Shown here piece after piece: positions 50,644 to 57,729 of a stretch of 64,000 nucleotides of DNA. Source of the DNA: Zipacnadum sp036504235 (lineage in GTDB: Bacteria > Armatimonadota > Zipacnadia > Zipacnadales > Zipacnadaceae); the NCBI GenBank assembly GCA_036504235.1, contig DASXVN010000046.1, forward strand, positions 141,933-205,932, written 5' to 3'. Under the pieces are notes generated by a model. The model was not told the DNA's origin. It made no database searches and saw only the letters and a program-made list of their open reading frames with translations. Both the position numbers and the translations under genes were made by a program. Each line of letters starts with the position of its first letter. Position 1 is the first letter of the stretch.

Positions 50644-53363
50644 GTTTTGGTACTCCCTCCCGGGGATTGCACGTAGACGCGGGCTTCATAGTGGCCTTCG
50701 CTGCCGGCGGGCAGGGCCACGCGCCACTCGAGACTTACCGGCGTGCCCGGCGCCGCTTGCACCTGGCGGGGGGGCAGGGCGAGGCCCAGACCCATCACGT
50801 AGCCGGCCAGGGCCTCGGTGGCGGTCTGCGCTCCGGCATTAGCCAGTTGCGCTTTGACCACCAGTTGATTCAGGCCCAGCGGGTGCTCCACCTGCACCCC
50901 CATGACCACTAGACGCGGAGCGGGCGGGCCGATCTCCGCGAGCAGTGTCCGGCTGAGAGTCGCCGCCGCGTCGCTGACCTGCGCAACCAATGGGTAGCGC
51001 CCCGGCGGCAGGTCGTGCGGATGCCACCAGAAGGCCGCGGTCTGCGTCTCCCCGGGGGCCAGCCGCAGTTGCTGAACGGCGGGCTGCAACCGCCCGGAGG
51101 GGGGGAGCAGCTCCACCGCTACCGTGCGCGCCGCGGCTCCCAGGTTGGCGACTTGCACCTGCACCTCGCCGGCCTCCCCGCCCTGGAGCGCGGTGACAAA
51201 CTGGCTGGGCCGGACCGCCAGGCCCTGCTGCGCCCAGCCGCTGTGGGAGAGCACATCCAGGCGCCAGTCGTACAGCGCGCCGGTGGCCATGACGTTGAGT
51301 ACGGTGAAATCCCCGGGGCCGGCGGGCCGGAAGACCGCCCAGCCCTGCTCGTCGGTGACCGCCGAGCGCGCCGCGTCGCCCAGATCCACCGTGACCCGCG
51401 CTGCCGCGACCGGCTGGCCCAGCTCGTCCACCACTTTGGCCCGCGCGCCCGCGCCGTCCTGCTTGGTTTCGCCCACGTGCAGGCGCTTCACGCCCTGCGG
51501 TCGCTGGTAGTCGTACCGCGCCGGCTCCTGCAGCGCGTCCGTGCGCCACTGCTGGTCAAAGTACCCGGCCTCCACGAAATATGCGGCCTCGTAGCAGGTC
51601 ACGGGTGGCTTGTCGTTCACATTCTTCACCCACGGCAACTGGGCCTGATCGGTGTTGAAGATCACGTAATCCGGGTACGCCCAGGGCAGCTTCTCCAGGT
51701 CGTAGCCCAGCCCCAGCCGCGCGGTGCCGTCGGCATGGGTCGCCCACTCGCCGGTGCACACCACCAGATAAGTGCAAAAATCGCTTAGCGGGTTGGGGTA
51801 GGCCAGGAAGGCGCCGAACTGCGCGCCCCGGTAGTGCCGGTCGCCGCGCACCGTATCGCGCACCACGATCTCGCCCTCGCGCACCTCCACCGGCACCGGG
51901 GTCTGCTCGTAGGCCGAGCGCAGCAGGCGGCTGGACTCCACGGTGCCGAAAACCACCAGGGAGCGCTGCTCCAGCTCCGCCGGCGTGACCTCCGATTCCG
52001 GGCGTGCCTGCACGCTCTGGGCGTGCACATTGAAATCATTCCATTGCCGGCAGAAGGCCTCGGCCTCCCGGCGGTGCCGCTCGACGGCCTCCGCGTCGCC
52101 GGTCGTGCCATAGGCGACCAGGAAGGGCTGCTCTAGCGCTTCCCCGAGCGGCCCCTCCAGCCCGGCGCGTTTGCGCAGGCTGACCGGGGCGGGCGCGGTC
52201 TCCACCGGGGCCGAGGTCCAGCCGATCAGCTCCCCGCGCGGACTGCGCAGGGCGGTGAAACTCAGCGCTCGCGGCGGGCCCGTGTAGGCGGGGAAACCGT
52301 CCGCCCAGACCTCCACCGTCGGGGCCTCCGCCACCGGGGAGGTGCTCAGGGCCAGCCGGAACTCGTCCAAGTTGCTAGTCAGCGCCTCCACCGAGCGCGA
52401 GCGAGCCATCACCCGCAGCCGTCCGCCGACGCCCAACAGGTGCAGGCGATTCACCTCGCCCCAGTACAGCTTACCGTAGTTGAGGCTGGTGGTGCTGATG
52501 GTGAAAATGGTGGGGTTGGGCAGGCGGCGGCGGCTGTCGAAGAACTGGTAGATACGCTGCAGGTCGTTGGAGCCCCCGTGCCCGGCGTTGTCGTTCAGCA
52601 CCATCTGCACGTCGAAGTCGCCCGCGTCCTGGAGCGCCCGCACCATGCGCAGGCCCTCCTCGGGCCAGACCACGGTGTCGCGGCCGCTGATCATGCACAG
52701 CAGCGCGCCCCACTGCAGCCGATCGAACCAGAAGAGCGGGGACATGGATTCGAGCAAGGGGCGGCGGAACTCCTCAATCGCGTCCGGGGCGTCCACGCGC
52801 GAGTACCATTTCTTGTGCCAGAGCCGGTAGTCGGTCCAGCCGTCCACCGGCGCGGCGGCGGCGAAGACGTCCGGGTGCAGCACTGCCTGGCGATAGGCTC
52901 CGGTGCCGCCCATGGAGACGCCGGTGAAGTAGAGCCGGTCGGGGTCGAGGTCAAAGCGCAGCGAGGCGTCCTTGACGACCTCCTGCACCGCCACGTCGCC
53001 GATGCCCCCGTAGAAGTTCGGGCCGCGGGCGTTGATATTGATCAGCACCCAGCCGTGACCCTCCGCCCACTGCTTTTGCCACTCGGAGAAATCGGCGCTG
53101 ACTCCCCAGCCGTAGCCGTGCCCGTGGAAGACCGCCGGGTAGCCGTGGCCGCCCTCCGGCGGCGGAGCAGCCGGCACGTATATGCCGTAGGCGTGCTCGG
53201 TGTTGTCCACTTGGGAGGTGTACCAACTCAACTGGCCGGTACCCATGGGGAGGAAGTCAGCGCAGGCGAGACCGGGCAGCAGCCCGGCCAAGACGACCAG
53301 CAGGCCGGCCATGCTGGCCAGGAGGAGCCAATACGCTGAGGAACGTCGCAGCCGCTGCTTCAT
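50622..53363 (-). CDS. secreted alpha/beta-hydrolase esterase/peptidase with CARDB-like C-terminal domains
   Basis: The start at 53363 (MKQRLRRSSAYWLLLASMAG) opens a signal peptide; the frame is open another 39 codons upstream through the hairpin region, which is not translated in this model. The product is 913 residues. The N-terminal 300 residues are an esterase-D/PHB-depolymerase-like hydrolase: PAVFHGHGYGWGVSADFSEW (oxyanion region), GVSMGGTGAYRQAVLHPDVF (Ser150 in GxSxG) and DNAGHGGSNDLQ (likely catalytic His). The C-terminal part has a carboxypeptidase-regulatory-like fold (VVDELGQPVAAARVTVDLGD) and CARDB-type repeats (EVQVQVANLGAAARTVAVEL). Likely deacylates polysaccharide or degrades peptides outside the cytoplasm. 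Coupled to the DUF4139-like gene. Confidence 0.72.
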   Translation of the reverse strand: MKQRLRRSSAYWLLLASMAGLLVVLAGLLPGLACADFLPMGTGQLSWYTSQVDNTEHAYGIYVPAAPPPEGGHGYPAVFHGHGYGWGVSADFSEWQKQWAEGHGWVLININARGPNFYGGIGDVAVQEVVKDASLRFDLDPDRLYFTGVSMGGTGAYRQAVLHPDVFAAAAPVDGWTDYRLWHKKWYSRVDAPDAIEEFRRPLLESMSPLFWFDRLQWGALLCMISGRDTVVWPEEGLRMVRALQDAGDFDVQMVLNDNAGHGGSNDLQRIYQFFDSRRRLPNPTIFTISTTSLNYGKLYWGEVNRLHLLGVGGRLRVMARSRSVEALTSNLDEFRLALSTSPVAEAPTVEVWADGFPAYTGPPRALSFTALRSPRGELIGWTSAPVETAPAPVSLRKRAGLEGPLGEALEQPFLVAYGTTGDAEAVERHRREAEAFCRQWNDFNVHAQSVQARPESEVTPAELEQRSLVVFGTVESSRLLRSAYEQTPVPVEVREGEIVVRDTVRGDRHYRGAQFGAFLAYPNPLSDFCTYLVVCTGEWATHADGTARLGLGYDLEKLPWAYPDYVIFNTDQAQLPWVKNVNDKPPVTCYEAAYFVEAGYFDQQWRTDALQEPARYDYQRPQGVKRLHVGETKQDGAGARAKVVDELGQPVAAARVTVDLGDAARSAVTDEQGWAVFRPAGPGDFTVLNVMATGALYDWRLDVLSHSGWAQQGLAVRPSQFVTALQGGEAGEVQVQVANLGAAARTVAVELLPPSGRLQPAVQQLRLAPGETQTAAFWWHPHDLPPGRYPLVAQVSDAAATLSRTLLAEIGPPAPRLVVMGVQVEHPLGLNQLVVKAQLANAGAQTATEALAGYVMGLGLALPPRQVQAAPGTPVSLEWRVALPAGSEGHYEARVYVQSPGGSTKTCAFTLP

Positions 53364-53432
53364 GGGCTGTCTCTCAGTTCTCTCCGGCGCCGGTGGATTC
53401 CTGCGTGCGAGGCGCCGCGACGGGTCCGGACG

Positions 53433-53469
53433 GCAAAACGGCCCGGTCGGGGGGACCGGGCCGTTTTGC
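53433..53469. terminator. bidirectional terminator-like hairpin
   Basis: GCAAAACGGCCCGGTC (53433-53448) and GACCGGGCCGTTTTGC (53454-53469) are perfect complements around GGGGG. The A4/T4 tracts pair at the base on both strands, as in bidirectional terminators. A terminator between divergent genes is unusual. Confidence 0.55.
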
Positions 53470-53489
53470 AGAAAGATCAAAGACTAACA

Positions 53490-53591
53490 AGAGGAACGGA
53501 GGCGTCCGGTACGTGTGAAGGAGGGAGGGTGGAACCTTCTCATGACCTGGCTGTCCCGCCGCCGCGGGTGACGCCTCCGTTTTGTTCCTCT
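53490..53591 (+). ncRNA. candidate structured leader (attenuator-like) before the dehydrogenase gene
   Basis: Outer arms AGAGGAAC (53490-53497) and GTTCCTCT (53584-53591); inner arms CGGAGGCGTC (53497-53506) and GACGCCTCCG (53570-53579), the latter followed by TTTT. The loop holds a purine-rich GGAGGGAGGG, then a short ORF 53542-53571 coding MTWLSRRRG whose stop abuts the descending inner arm. Function unproven. Confidence 0.35.
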
Positions 53592-53729
53592 ATGTTGATA
53601 AGACGCGATTTCCGAGGTTGAGGTTCCCGGCTTTTCATGAAATCCCGGAGGGGGGAGGTCTGGGCGCGGCGTGCGTCGAAAATCACCCCTGCCGGCCCGG
53701 GCCGAGCCTCGTCCTCGACAGGTGATCTC

Positions 53730-54779
53730 ATGACCGCAACTTCCGGCCGCACCCATGGCTTTGCCGTCATCGGCTGCGGCGTAATCAGCGATACGCATCT
53801 CGAAGCGATCAAGCTCCTGCCCCAGGCGCGCCTGGTGGCCGTGTGTGACGCGGTGCCCGAGCGCGCGCAGGCGAAGGCCGCCCAGTTCGGGGCCGAGGCC
53901 TACACCGACTATGAAGCCCTGCTGGCGCGCGAGGATATCGACGTAGTGGACATCGTCGTGCCCAGCGGCCTCCACGCGGAGTTGGGCATCAAAGCCGCCC
54001 GCGCGGGCAAACACGTCACCTGTACTAAACCGATTGACATAACCCTGGAGCGGATTGATGCGCTGATTGCCGCCTGCCGCGAGAACGGCGTCCGCCTCGG
54101 CGCGACCCATCAGTACCGCGCCTACCCGGTGTTCAAACGCGCCTATCAGGCCATCCGCGAGGGCCGGCTAGGCCGGCTCCTGTGGGGCTCGGCCACCATT
54201 CCCTGGTTCCGCAGCCACGCCTACTACGGTCGCGGTTGGCAGGGCACCAAGGCCCTCGACGGCGGCGGCGCGCTGATGAACCAGTCCATCCACTACCTCG
54301 ACCTGCTCCTGTGGATGATGGGCAAGGTCTCCGAGGTGGCGGGTTTCGCCGACAATCTGGCGCACAACATTGAGGTGGAGGACATCGGCACCGCGGCGCT
54401 CAAGTTCGTCTCCGGGGCGCACGGCACGATCCTGGGGACCACGCTGACCCATGAGGGCCAGTCGGCGCGGCTGGAGATCCACGGCAGCCAGGGGAATGTG
54501 ATTTTCCTGGGCGAGGACCTGCATCTGTGGCAGGTGGAGGGGGAGGAACTGTTCGTGGACCCGCAGGCGGGGCAGCACGTCGGCGGGGCCGCGGAGCCCG
54601 CGCAGGGGATGGTCGGGCTGGCGGTGCAGGCTCACGCGGAGCTGCTCGGGGACCTCTTGGCGGCGATTGACCAGAACCGCGACCCGGTCTTGAACGGGGC
54701 AGAAGCGCGGCGATCAGTGGAGCTGATCACGGCCGTGTACGAGTCCTCGGCCACCCGCAAATTTGTCAATATACTGTGA
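53730..54779 (+). CDS. Gfo/Idh/MocA family NAD(P)-dependent oxidoreductase 3
   Basis: The product is 349 residues. ATG 53730 is chosen because it has AGGTGATC upstream and precedes the Rossmann strand (GFAVIGCGVISDTHLEAI); the frame is open 31 codons earlier without a family match. The active-site region reads CTKPIDITLERID, so the usual EKP is TKP but the Lys is kept. The substrate domain includes WGSATIPWFRSHAYYGRGWQ and LMNQSIHYLDLLLWMMG, typical of glucose-fructose oxidoreductase or inositol-dehydrogenase-like members. It is less similar to the two dehydrogenases of the sulfatase block than they are to each other. Monocistronic, with a long structured leader. Cytosolic. Confidence 0.9.
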   Translation: MTATSGRTHGFAVIGCGVISDTHLEAIKLLPQARLVAVCDAVPERAQAKAAQFGAEAYTDYEALLAREDIDVVDIVVPSGLHAELGIKAARAGKHVTCTKPIDITLERIDALIAACRENGVRLGATHQYRAYPVFKRAYQAIREGRLGRLLWGSATIPWFRSHAYYGRGWQGTKALDGGGALMNQSIHYLDLLLWMMGKVSEVAGFADNLAHNIEVEDIGTAALKFVSGAHGTILGTTLTHEGQSARLEIHGSQGNVIFLGEDLHLWQVEGEELFVDPQAGQHVGGAAEPAQGMVGLAVQAHAELLGDLLAAIDQNRDPVLNGAEARRSVELITAVYESSATRKFVNIL

Positions 54780-54967
54780 AAGCCGCTCTGCAAGCCCTTA
54801 ACCGGACCTTAACTTACTGGCCTCGCCGGGCCGAAACGGGGTAGTTCTCCACGGATAGAACGCTTGTACGGGCCTTTTTCCACGGAGTTATCCACAATTG
54901 GCCCAGGCAATGCTCTGGTTAATGTTAACATACGGTTAATATAGCAAAACCTGCCTAGTCCAGCTCG
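54780..54967. other. convergent intergenic region with DnaA-box-like sites and TTAAC repeats
   Basis: Between the converging dehydrogenase and tsaD stops. It contains TTATCCACA (54888-54896, perfect DnaA-box consensus) and two weaker boxes on the same strand, TTCTCCACG (54845-54853) and TTTTCCACG (54876-54884). CCTTAAC occurs twice (54797-54803, 54808-54814) and GGTTAAT twice (54917-54923, 54934-54940). The 54917-54949 stretch is AT-rich. No terminator hairpin or ORF is visible, which is odd for a convergent gap. Confidence 0.6.
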
Positions 54968-56023
54968 TCAGGCCAGAGGCAAGACGGAAAAGACGTCGAA
55001 ATCGAGCCCGTCCGGCCCCCGGCGCTGGGCCTGGCGGTAGCCGGCGGCCGCGATCATCGCCGCGTTGTCGGTGCACAGCGCCAGGGGCGGCAGCGCCGCC
55101 GGAATCCCCAGCTTCTCCGCCACTGCGGCGAACGCCGCCCGCAGCGACTGATTGGCCGACACCCCCCCGCCCAGGATCAACTGCCGCGCCCCATAGTGCC
55201 GCGCCGCCTTCCGCACCCCGCGCGTCAGCGTCTCCACAATCGCCGCCTGGTAGGAGGCGGTCAGGTTCGCCAGCTCGCGCTTACCGGTCGGCTCCCCGTG
55301 GACCTGCAGGTAGCGAACCAGCGCCGTCTTGAGCCCGCTAAAGCTGTAGTCGAACTCCCCGACCGACGGCCGCGGGAAGGCAATCGCCGCCGGGTCCCCG
55401 CCGCAGGCGGCTTGCTCCAGCGCCGGCCCGCCGGGGAAGCCCAGGCCTAGCACCCGCGCGGCCTTGTCCAGCGCCTCGCCGGCGGCGTCGTCCCGGGTCT
55501 GCCCCACGGTCTCGTACTCGCCGGGCCCGCGCATCAGCACCAGGTCGCTGTGTCCGCCGGAGGCGATCAGCCCGAGCGTCGGGTAAATCTCCTGGGCCGC
55601 CGGTTCCGCGCCCGGGAAGTGCACAAATGCCGCGACCAGATGGCCCTCCAGGTGGTTGACGGCGGCCAGCGGCAGCCCCGTCGCCAGCGCGTAGCCCTTG
55701 GCGGAACTCACCCCGACCAGCAGCGAGCCGACCAGGCCGGGCCCGTGGGTCACGGCCAGCAGCGACAGGTCGCCCCAACCCACGCCCGCCTGCTCCAGCG
55801 CCTCCTGGACGAGACTGGTGAGCACCTCCACGTGGCGGCGCGAGGCGACCTCGGGCACCACGCCGCCGAACAGACGGTGCAGGTGGTCCTGCGTCCCGGT
55901 GGCCACGGCCAGCACCTCATGACCGCCGCGCAGCACCGCCGCGGAGGTCTCATCGCAGGAACTCTCCAGGCCCAGGACCAGGGCGTCAGCGTCCAAATTC
56001 AGTGATCTGCAGCTCGTAATCAT
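54968..56023 (-). CDS. tsaD: tRNA N6-adenosine threonylcarbamoyltransferase
   Basis: The product is 351 residues. It transfers the threonylcarbamoyl group to A37 of ANN-decoding tRNAs (t6A) together with TsaB and TsaE. Motifs: LGLESSCDETSAAVLRGG at the N-terminus, the metal-binding HxxxH as NHLEGHL (His124/His128), LIASGGHSDLVLM, FSGLKTALVRYL and LILGGGVSANQSLR, then CTDNAAMIAAAGYR. It overlaps rimI by 38 bp with the ATG at 56023; a TTG at 55996 would give a shorter overlap but has no ribosome site. It is the last gene of the tsaE-tsaB-rimI-tsaD chain. Confidence 0.97.
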   Translation of the reverse strand: MITSCRSLNLDADALVLGLESSCDETSAAVLRGGHEVLAVATGTQDHLHRLFGGVVPEVASRRHVEVLTSLVQEALEQAGVGWGDLSLLAVTHGPGLVGSLLVGVSSAKGYALATGLPLAAVNHLEGHLVAAFVHFPGAEPAAQEIYPTLGLIASGGHSDLVLMRGPGEYETVGQTRDDAAGEALDKAARVLGLGFPGGPALEQAACGGDPAAIAFPRPSVGEFDYSFSGLKTALVRYLQVHGEPTGKRELANLTASYQAAIVETLTRGVRKAARHYGARQLILGGGVSANQSLRAAFAAVAEKLGIPAALPPLALCTDNAAMIAAAGYRQAQRRGPDGLDFDVFSVLPLA

Positions 56024-56543
56024 ATTTCTGTCGCCACCGGGCCAGGAAGTTGCCCAGTCGTCTCTGGACCGGCGCGGAGGGCAAGTCGGCGATCATTGCC
56101 TCCACCGCGTCCTCATCGTTGTCCGTATAGTAGCGCCGGCGAATCCGCACCTTCTCGAAGCCCAGCTTGTTGTAGAGCCCGCCGGCGGCGGTGTTGCTGA
56201 TCCGGTACTCCAGGAGCGCCAGTTCCGTGCCACAGAGGGGGACTCGCTGCAGGACCAGCAGCATCAGCAGCTCGCCCAGCCCCCGGCGGCGAAACTGCGG
56301 CGCGGTCGCCACGCTGCCCACATGGAACTCGATATCGTAGAACCACCCGCCCAGATACGCGGCGACCTGGCCCTCCAGCTCCGCGACCAGGTACAGCGCA
56401 ATCCGGTTCTCCAGGATGTCCTCGCGCAGCACGGAGGCGGGCCAGGGCAGGGCGAAGCAGGCCTCCTCGATGGCGACGATGGCCTCCAGGTCGCGCTCCT
56501 CGGCGGGGCGCACGATCACGACCGGGCGCGGCGTTTCACTCAT
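55986..56543 (-). CDS. rimI: ribosomal-protein-alanine N-acetyltransferase family (RimI-like GNAT)
   Basis: The product is 185 residues, GNAT fold: VRPAEERDLEAIVAIEEACF, ALPWPASVLREDI, then the acetyl-CoA loop VATAPQFRRRGLGELLML and the C-terminal YNKLGFEKVRIRRRYYTDND followed by EDAVEAMI, all typical of RimI next to tsaB/tsaD. It would acetylate the N-terminus of ribosomal protein S18 or similar targets in the cytosol. Its ATG overlaps the tsaB stop (ATGA), so it is translated from the same message. About 25 extra C-terminal residues (RLGNFLARWRQKYDYELQIT) extend beyond the E. coli length and may be lineage-specific. Confidence 0.93.
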   Translation of the reverse strand: MSETPRPVVIVRPAEERDLEAIVAIEEACFALPWPASVLREDILENRIALYLVAELEGQVAAYLGGWFYDIEFHVGSVATAPQFRRRGLGELLMLLVLQRVPLCGTELALLEYRISNTAAGGLYNKLGFEKVRIRRRYYTDNDEDAVEAMIADLPSAPVQRRLGNFLARWRQKYDYELQITEFGR

Positions 56544-57229
56544 TGCCCCAGGTCAACTCCCCGGGTGCGCTCGGCCTGCGAGAGCCCCACGTAATGCGGG
56601 CGCAAGGTGAAGCAGGCGTCGCCGGGGGCGGTGGCCAGCAGCGGCTGCCCCAGCCGGGCGACGGTCACCGCCGACGGCGTTTCGGCACGCTCGGGGTCCG
56701 CGGTCACGGCGACCGGCGCGGCCCAGTCGGCCAGGCCCTCCCAGTCGCCGGTCAGCACCGGGGCGGTCAGCGCGGCCAGGGCCATCCCCAGCGCCTCGAT
56801 CTCCACAACTTCGGGGGCCAGCAGAACCGCTAGTCCCGGCGCGGGGGAGAGGACGGTCAGGTATACGTGGTCGCGCCGCGCCGGCTGCAGCACCGCGACG
56901 GTTCGTCCCGGGAAGCGCGCGGAACTCTCCGCTGCCCAGACCTGGGGCGTGGGCACGCCCACCAGCGGGCAGCCGAGTGCGTGGGCCATGGCCTTGGCCA
57001 GGGCGAGGCCGATGCGCAGTCCATTGAAGGACCCCGGTCCCGCCGAGACGGCCACGCCCTCCAGAGCGCCGGCCGCGATCCCGGCCTCCGCGAGCAGCGC
57101 CGCGAGCGCCGGAGGCAGCAGGCGGCACGCCTCCTGCTGGGTGCTGAACTGCCGGACGCCGACGGTCGCCTCGCCGTCCGCGAGGGCGACGCTCCCCAGC
57201 CGGCCGGAGGTCTCCAGGCCCAGAATCAT
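56540..57229 (-). CDS. tsaB: tRNA threonylcarbamoyladenosine biosynthesis protein TsaB
   Basis: The product is 229 residues. Non-catalytic ASKHA-fold partner that scaffolds TsaD and TsaE in t6A synthesis. It begins [20 protein letters not shown] and has the family block VAVSAGPGSFNGLRIGLALA and KAMAHALGCPLVGVPTPQVW. The start at 57229 overlaps the tsaE stop (ATGA); the frame is open far upstream only because of GC bias. Note LETS in place of the common IDTS. Confidence 0.95.
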   Translation of the reverse strand: MILGLETSGRLGSVALADGEATVGVRQFSTQQEACRLLPPALAALLAEAGIAAGALEGVAVSAGPGSFNGLRIGLALAKAMAHALGCPLVGVPTPQVWAAESSARFPGRTVAVLQPARRDHVYLTVLSPAPGLAVLLAPEVVEIEALGMALAALTAPVLTGDWEGLADWAAPVAVTADPERAETPSAVTVARLGQPLLATAPGDACFTLRPHYVGLSQAERTRGVDLGQ

Positions 57230-57729
57230 GGGCAGCTCAACTCCTCCAGGACCGGCGACCAGCGCTCGCCGCGGCCGCTCAGTTCCAGGCAGCGACCGTC
57301 GGCGGTGTAGCTGAAATTCACGATCAGCAACTCCGCCGGCCACAGCTCCGGCAGCCGGTCCGCCCACTCCAGAGCCACCACGCCGGTGCGCGCGTAGTCG
57401 TCCACGCCCAGGTCGCGGAACTCCTCGGCGGAGGCCACGCGATAGGCGTCCAGATGGCACAGGGGCAGCGGGCCGGGGTGATAGTGCAGCAAAACAAAGG
57501 TGGGGCTGCTCACGCGCCCCAGCGCGCCCAGGCCCTCCGCGAGGCCCTGCACAAAGCAGGTCTTGCCCCCGCCGAGTTCTCCGCACAGGGCCAGGAAATC
57601 GCCGGGCCGCAGGTACGCGGCCAGCCGCCGGGCCAGCTCCCGGGTCTGCTCCGGGCTGTCGGTGTAGCACGTCAACTTGATTTCGCGAGGTGGGGGAGAC
57701 TGGGTCATAGGCGGGGCAAGTTCACTCAT
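57226..57729 (-). CDS. tsaE: tRNA threonylcarbamoyladenosine biosynthesis ATPase TsaE
   Basis: The product is 167 residues. P-loop ATPase that drives turnover of the TsaBD complex. Walker A is GELGGGKT (residues 50-57), followed by [20 protein letters not shown] and [20 protein letters not shown], and [17 protein letters not shown], all TsaE landmarks. Start 57729 is used because its ATG overlaps the stop of the upstream ADP-ribosylglycohydrolase-like gene (ATGA); an internal ATG at 57708 is possible and would remove seven residues before the conserved part. The frame upstream of 57729 belongs to the neighbouring gene's region and is not coding. Confidence 0.95.
   Translation of the reverse strand: MSELAPPMTQSPPPREIKLTCYTDSPEQTRELARRLAAYLRPGDFLALCGELGGGKTCFVQGLAEGLGALGRVSSPTFVLLHYHPGPLPLCHLDAYRVASAEEFRDLGVDDYARTGVVALEWADRLPELWPAELLIVNFSYTADGRCLELSGRGERWSPVLEELSCP

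Larger units (their letters stand above)
53364..53729. promoter_or_regulatory. 366-bp divergent intergenic region with stacked RNA-like structures
   Basis: Between the esterase gene (minus) and the third dehydrogenase (plus). It contains a strong symmetric hairpin (53433-53469), a larger two-part inverted repeat enclosing a 9-codon ORF (53490-53591), and about 138 bp of unremarkable sequence before the dehydrogenase start. No clean -35/-10 pair was found on either strand. Confidence 0.5.

Noticed and set aside
54780..54967. chromosomal replication origin
   Set aside because: Only one perfect DnaA box, no dnaA/dnaN/gidA neighbours, and flanking essential genes point toward the site; kept only as a DnaA-binding candidate.
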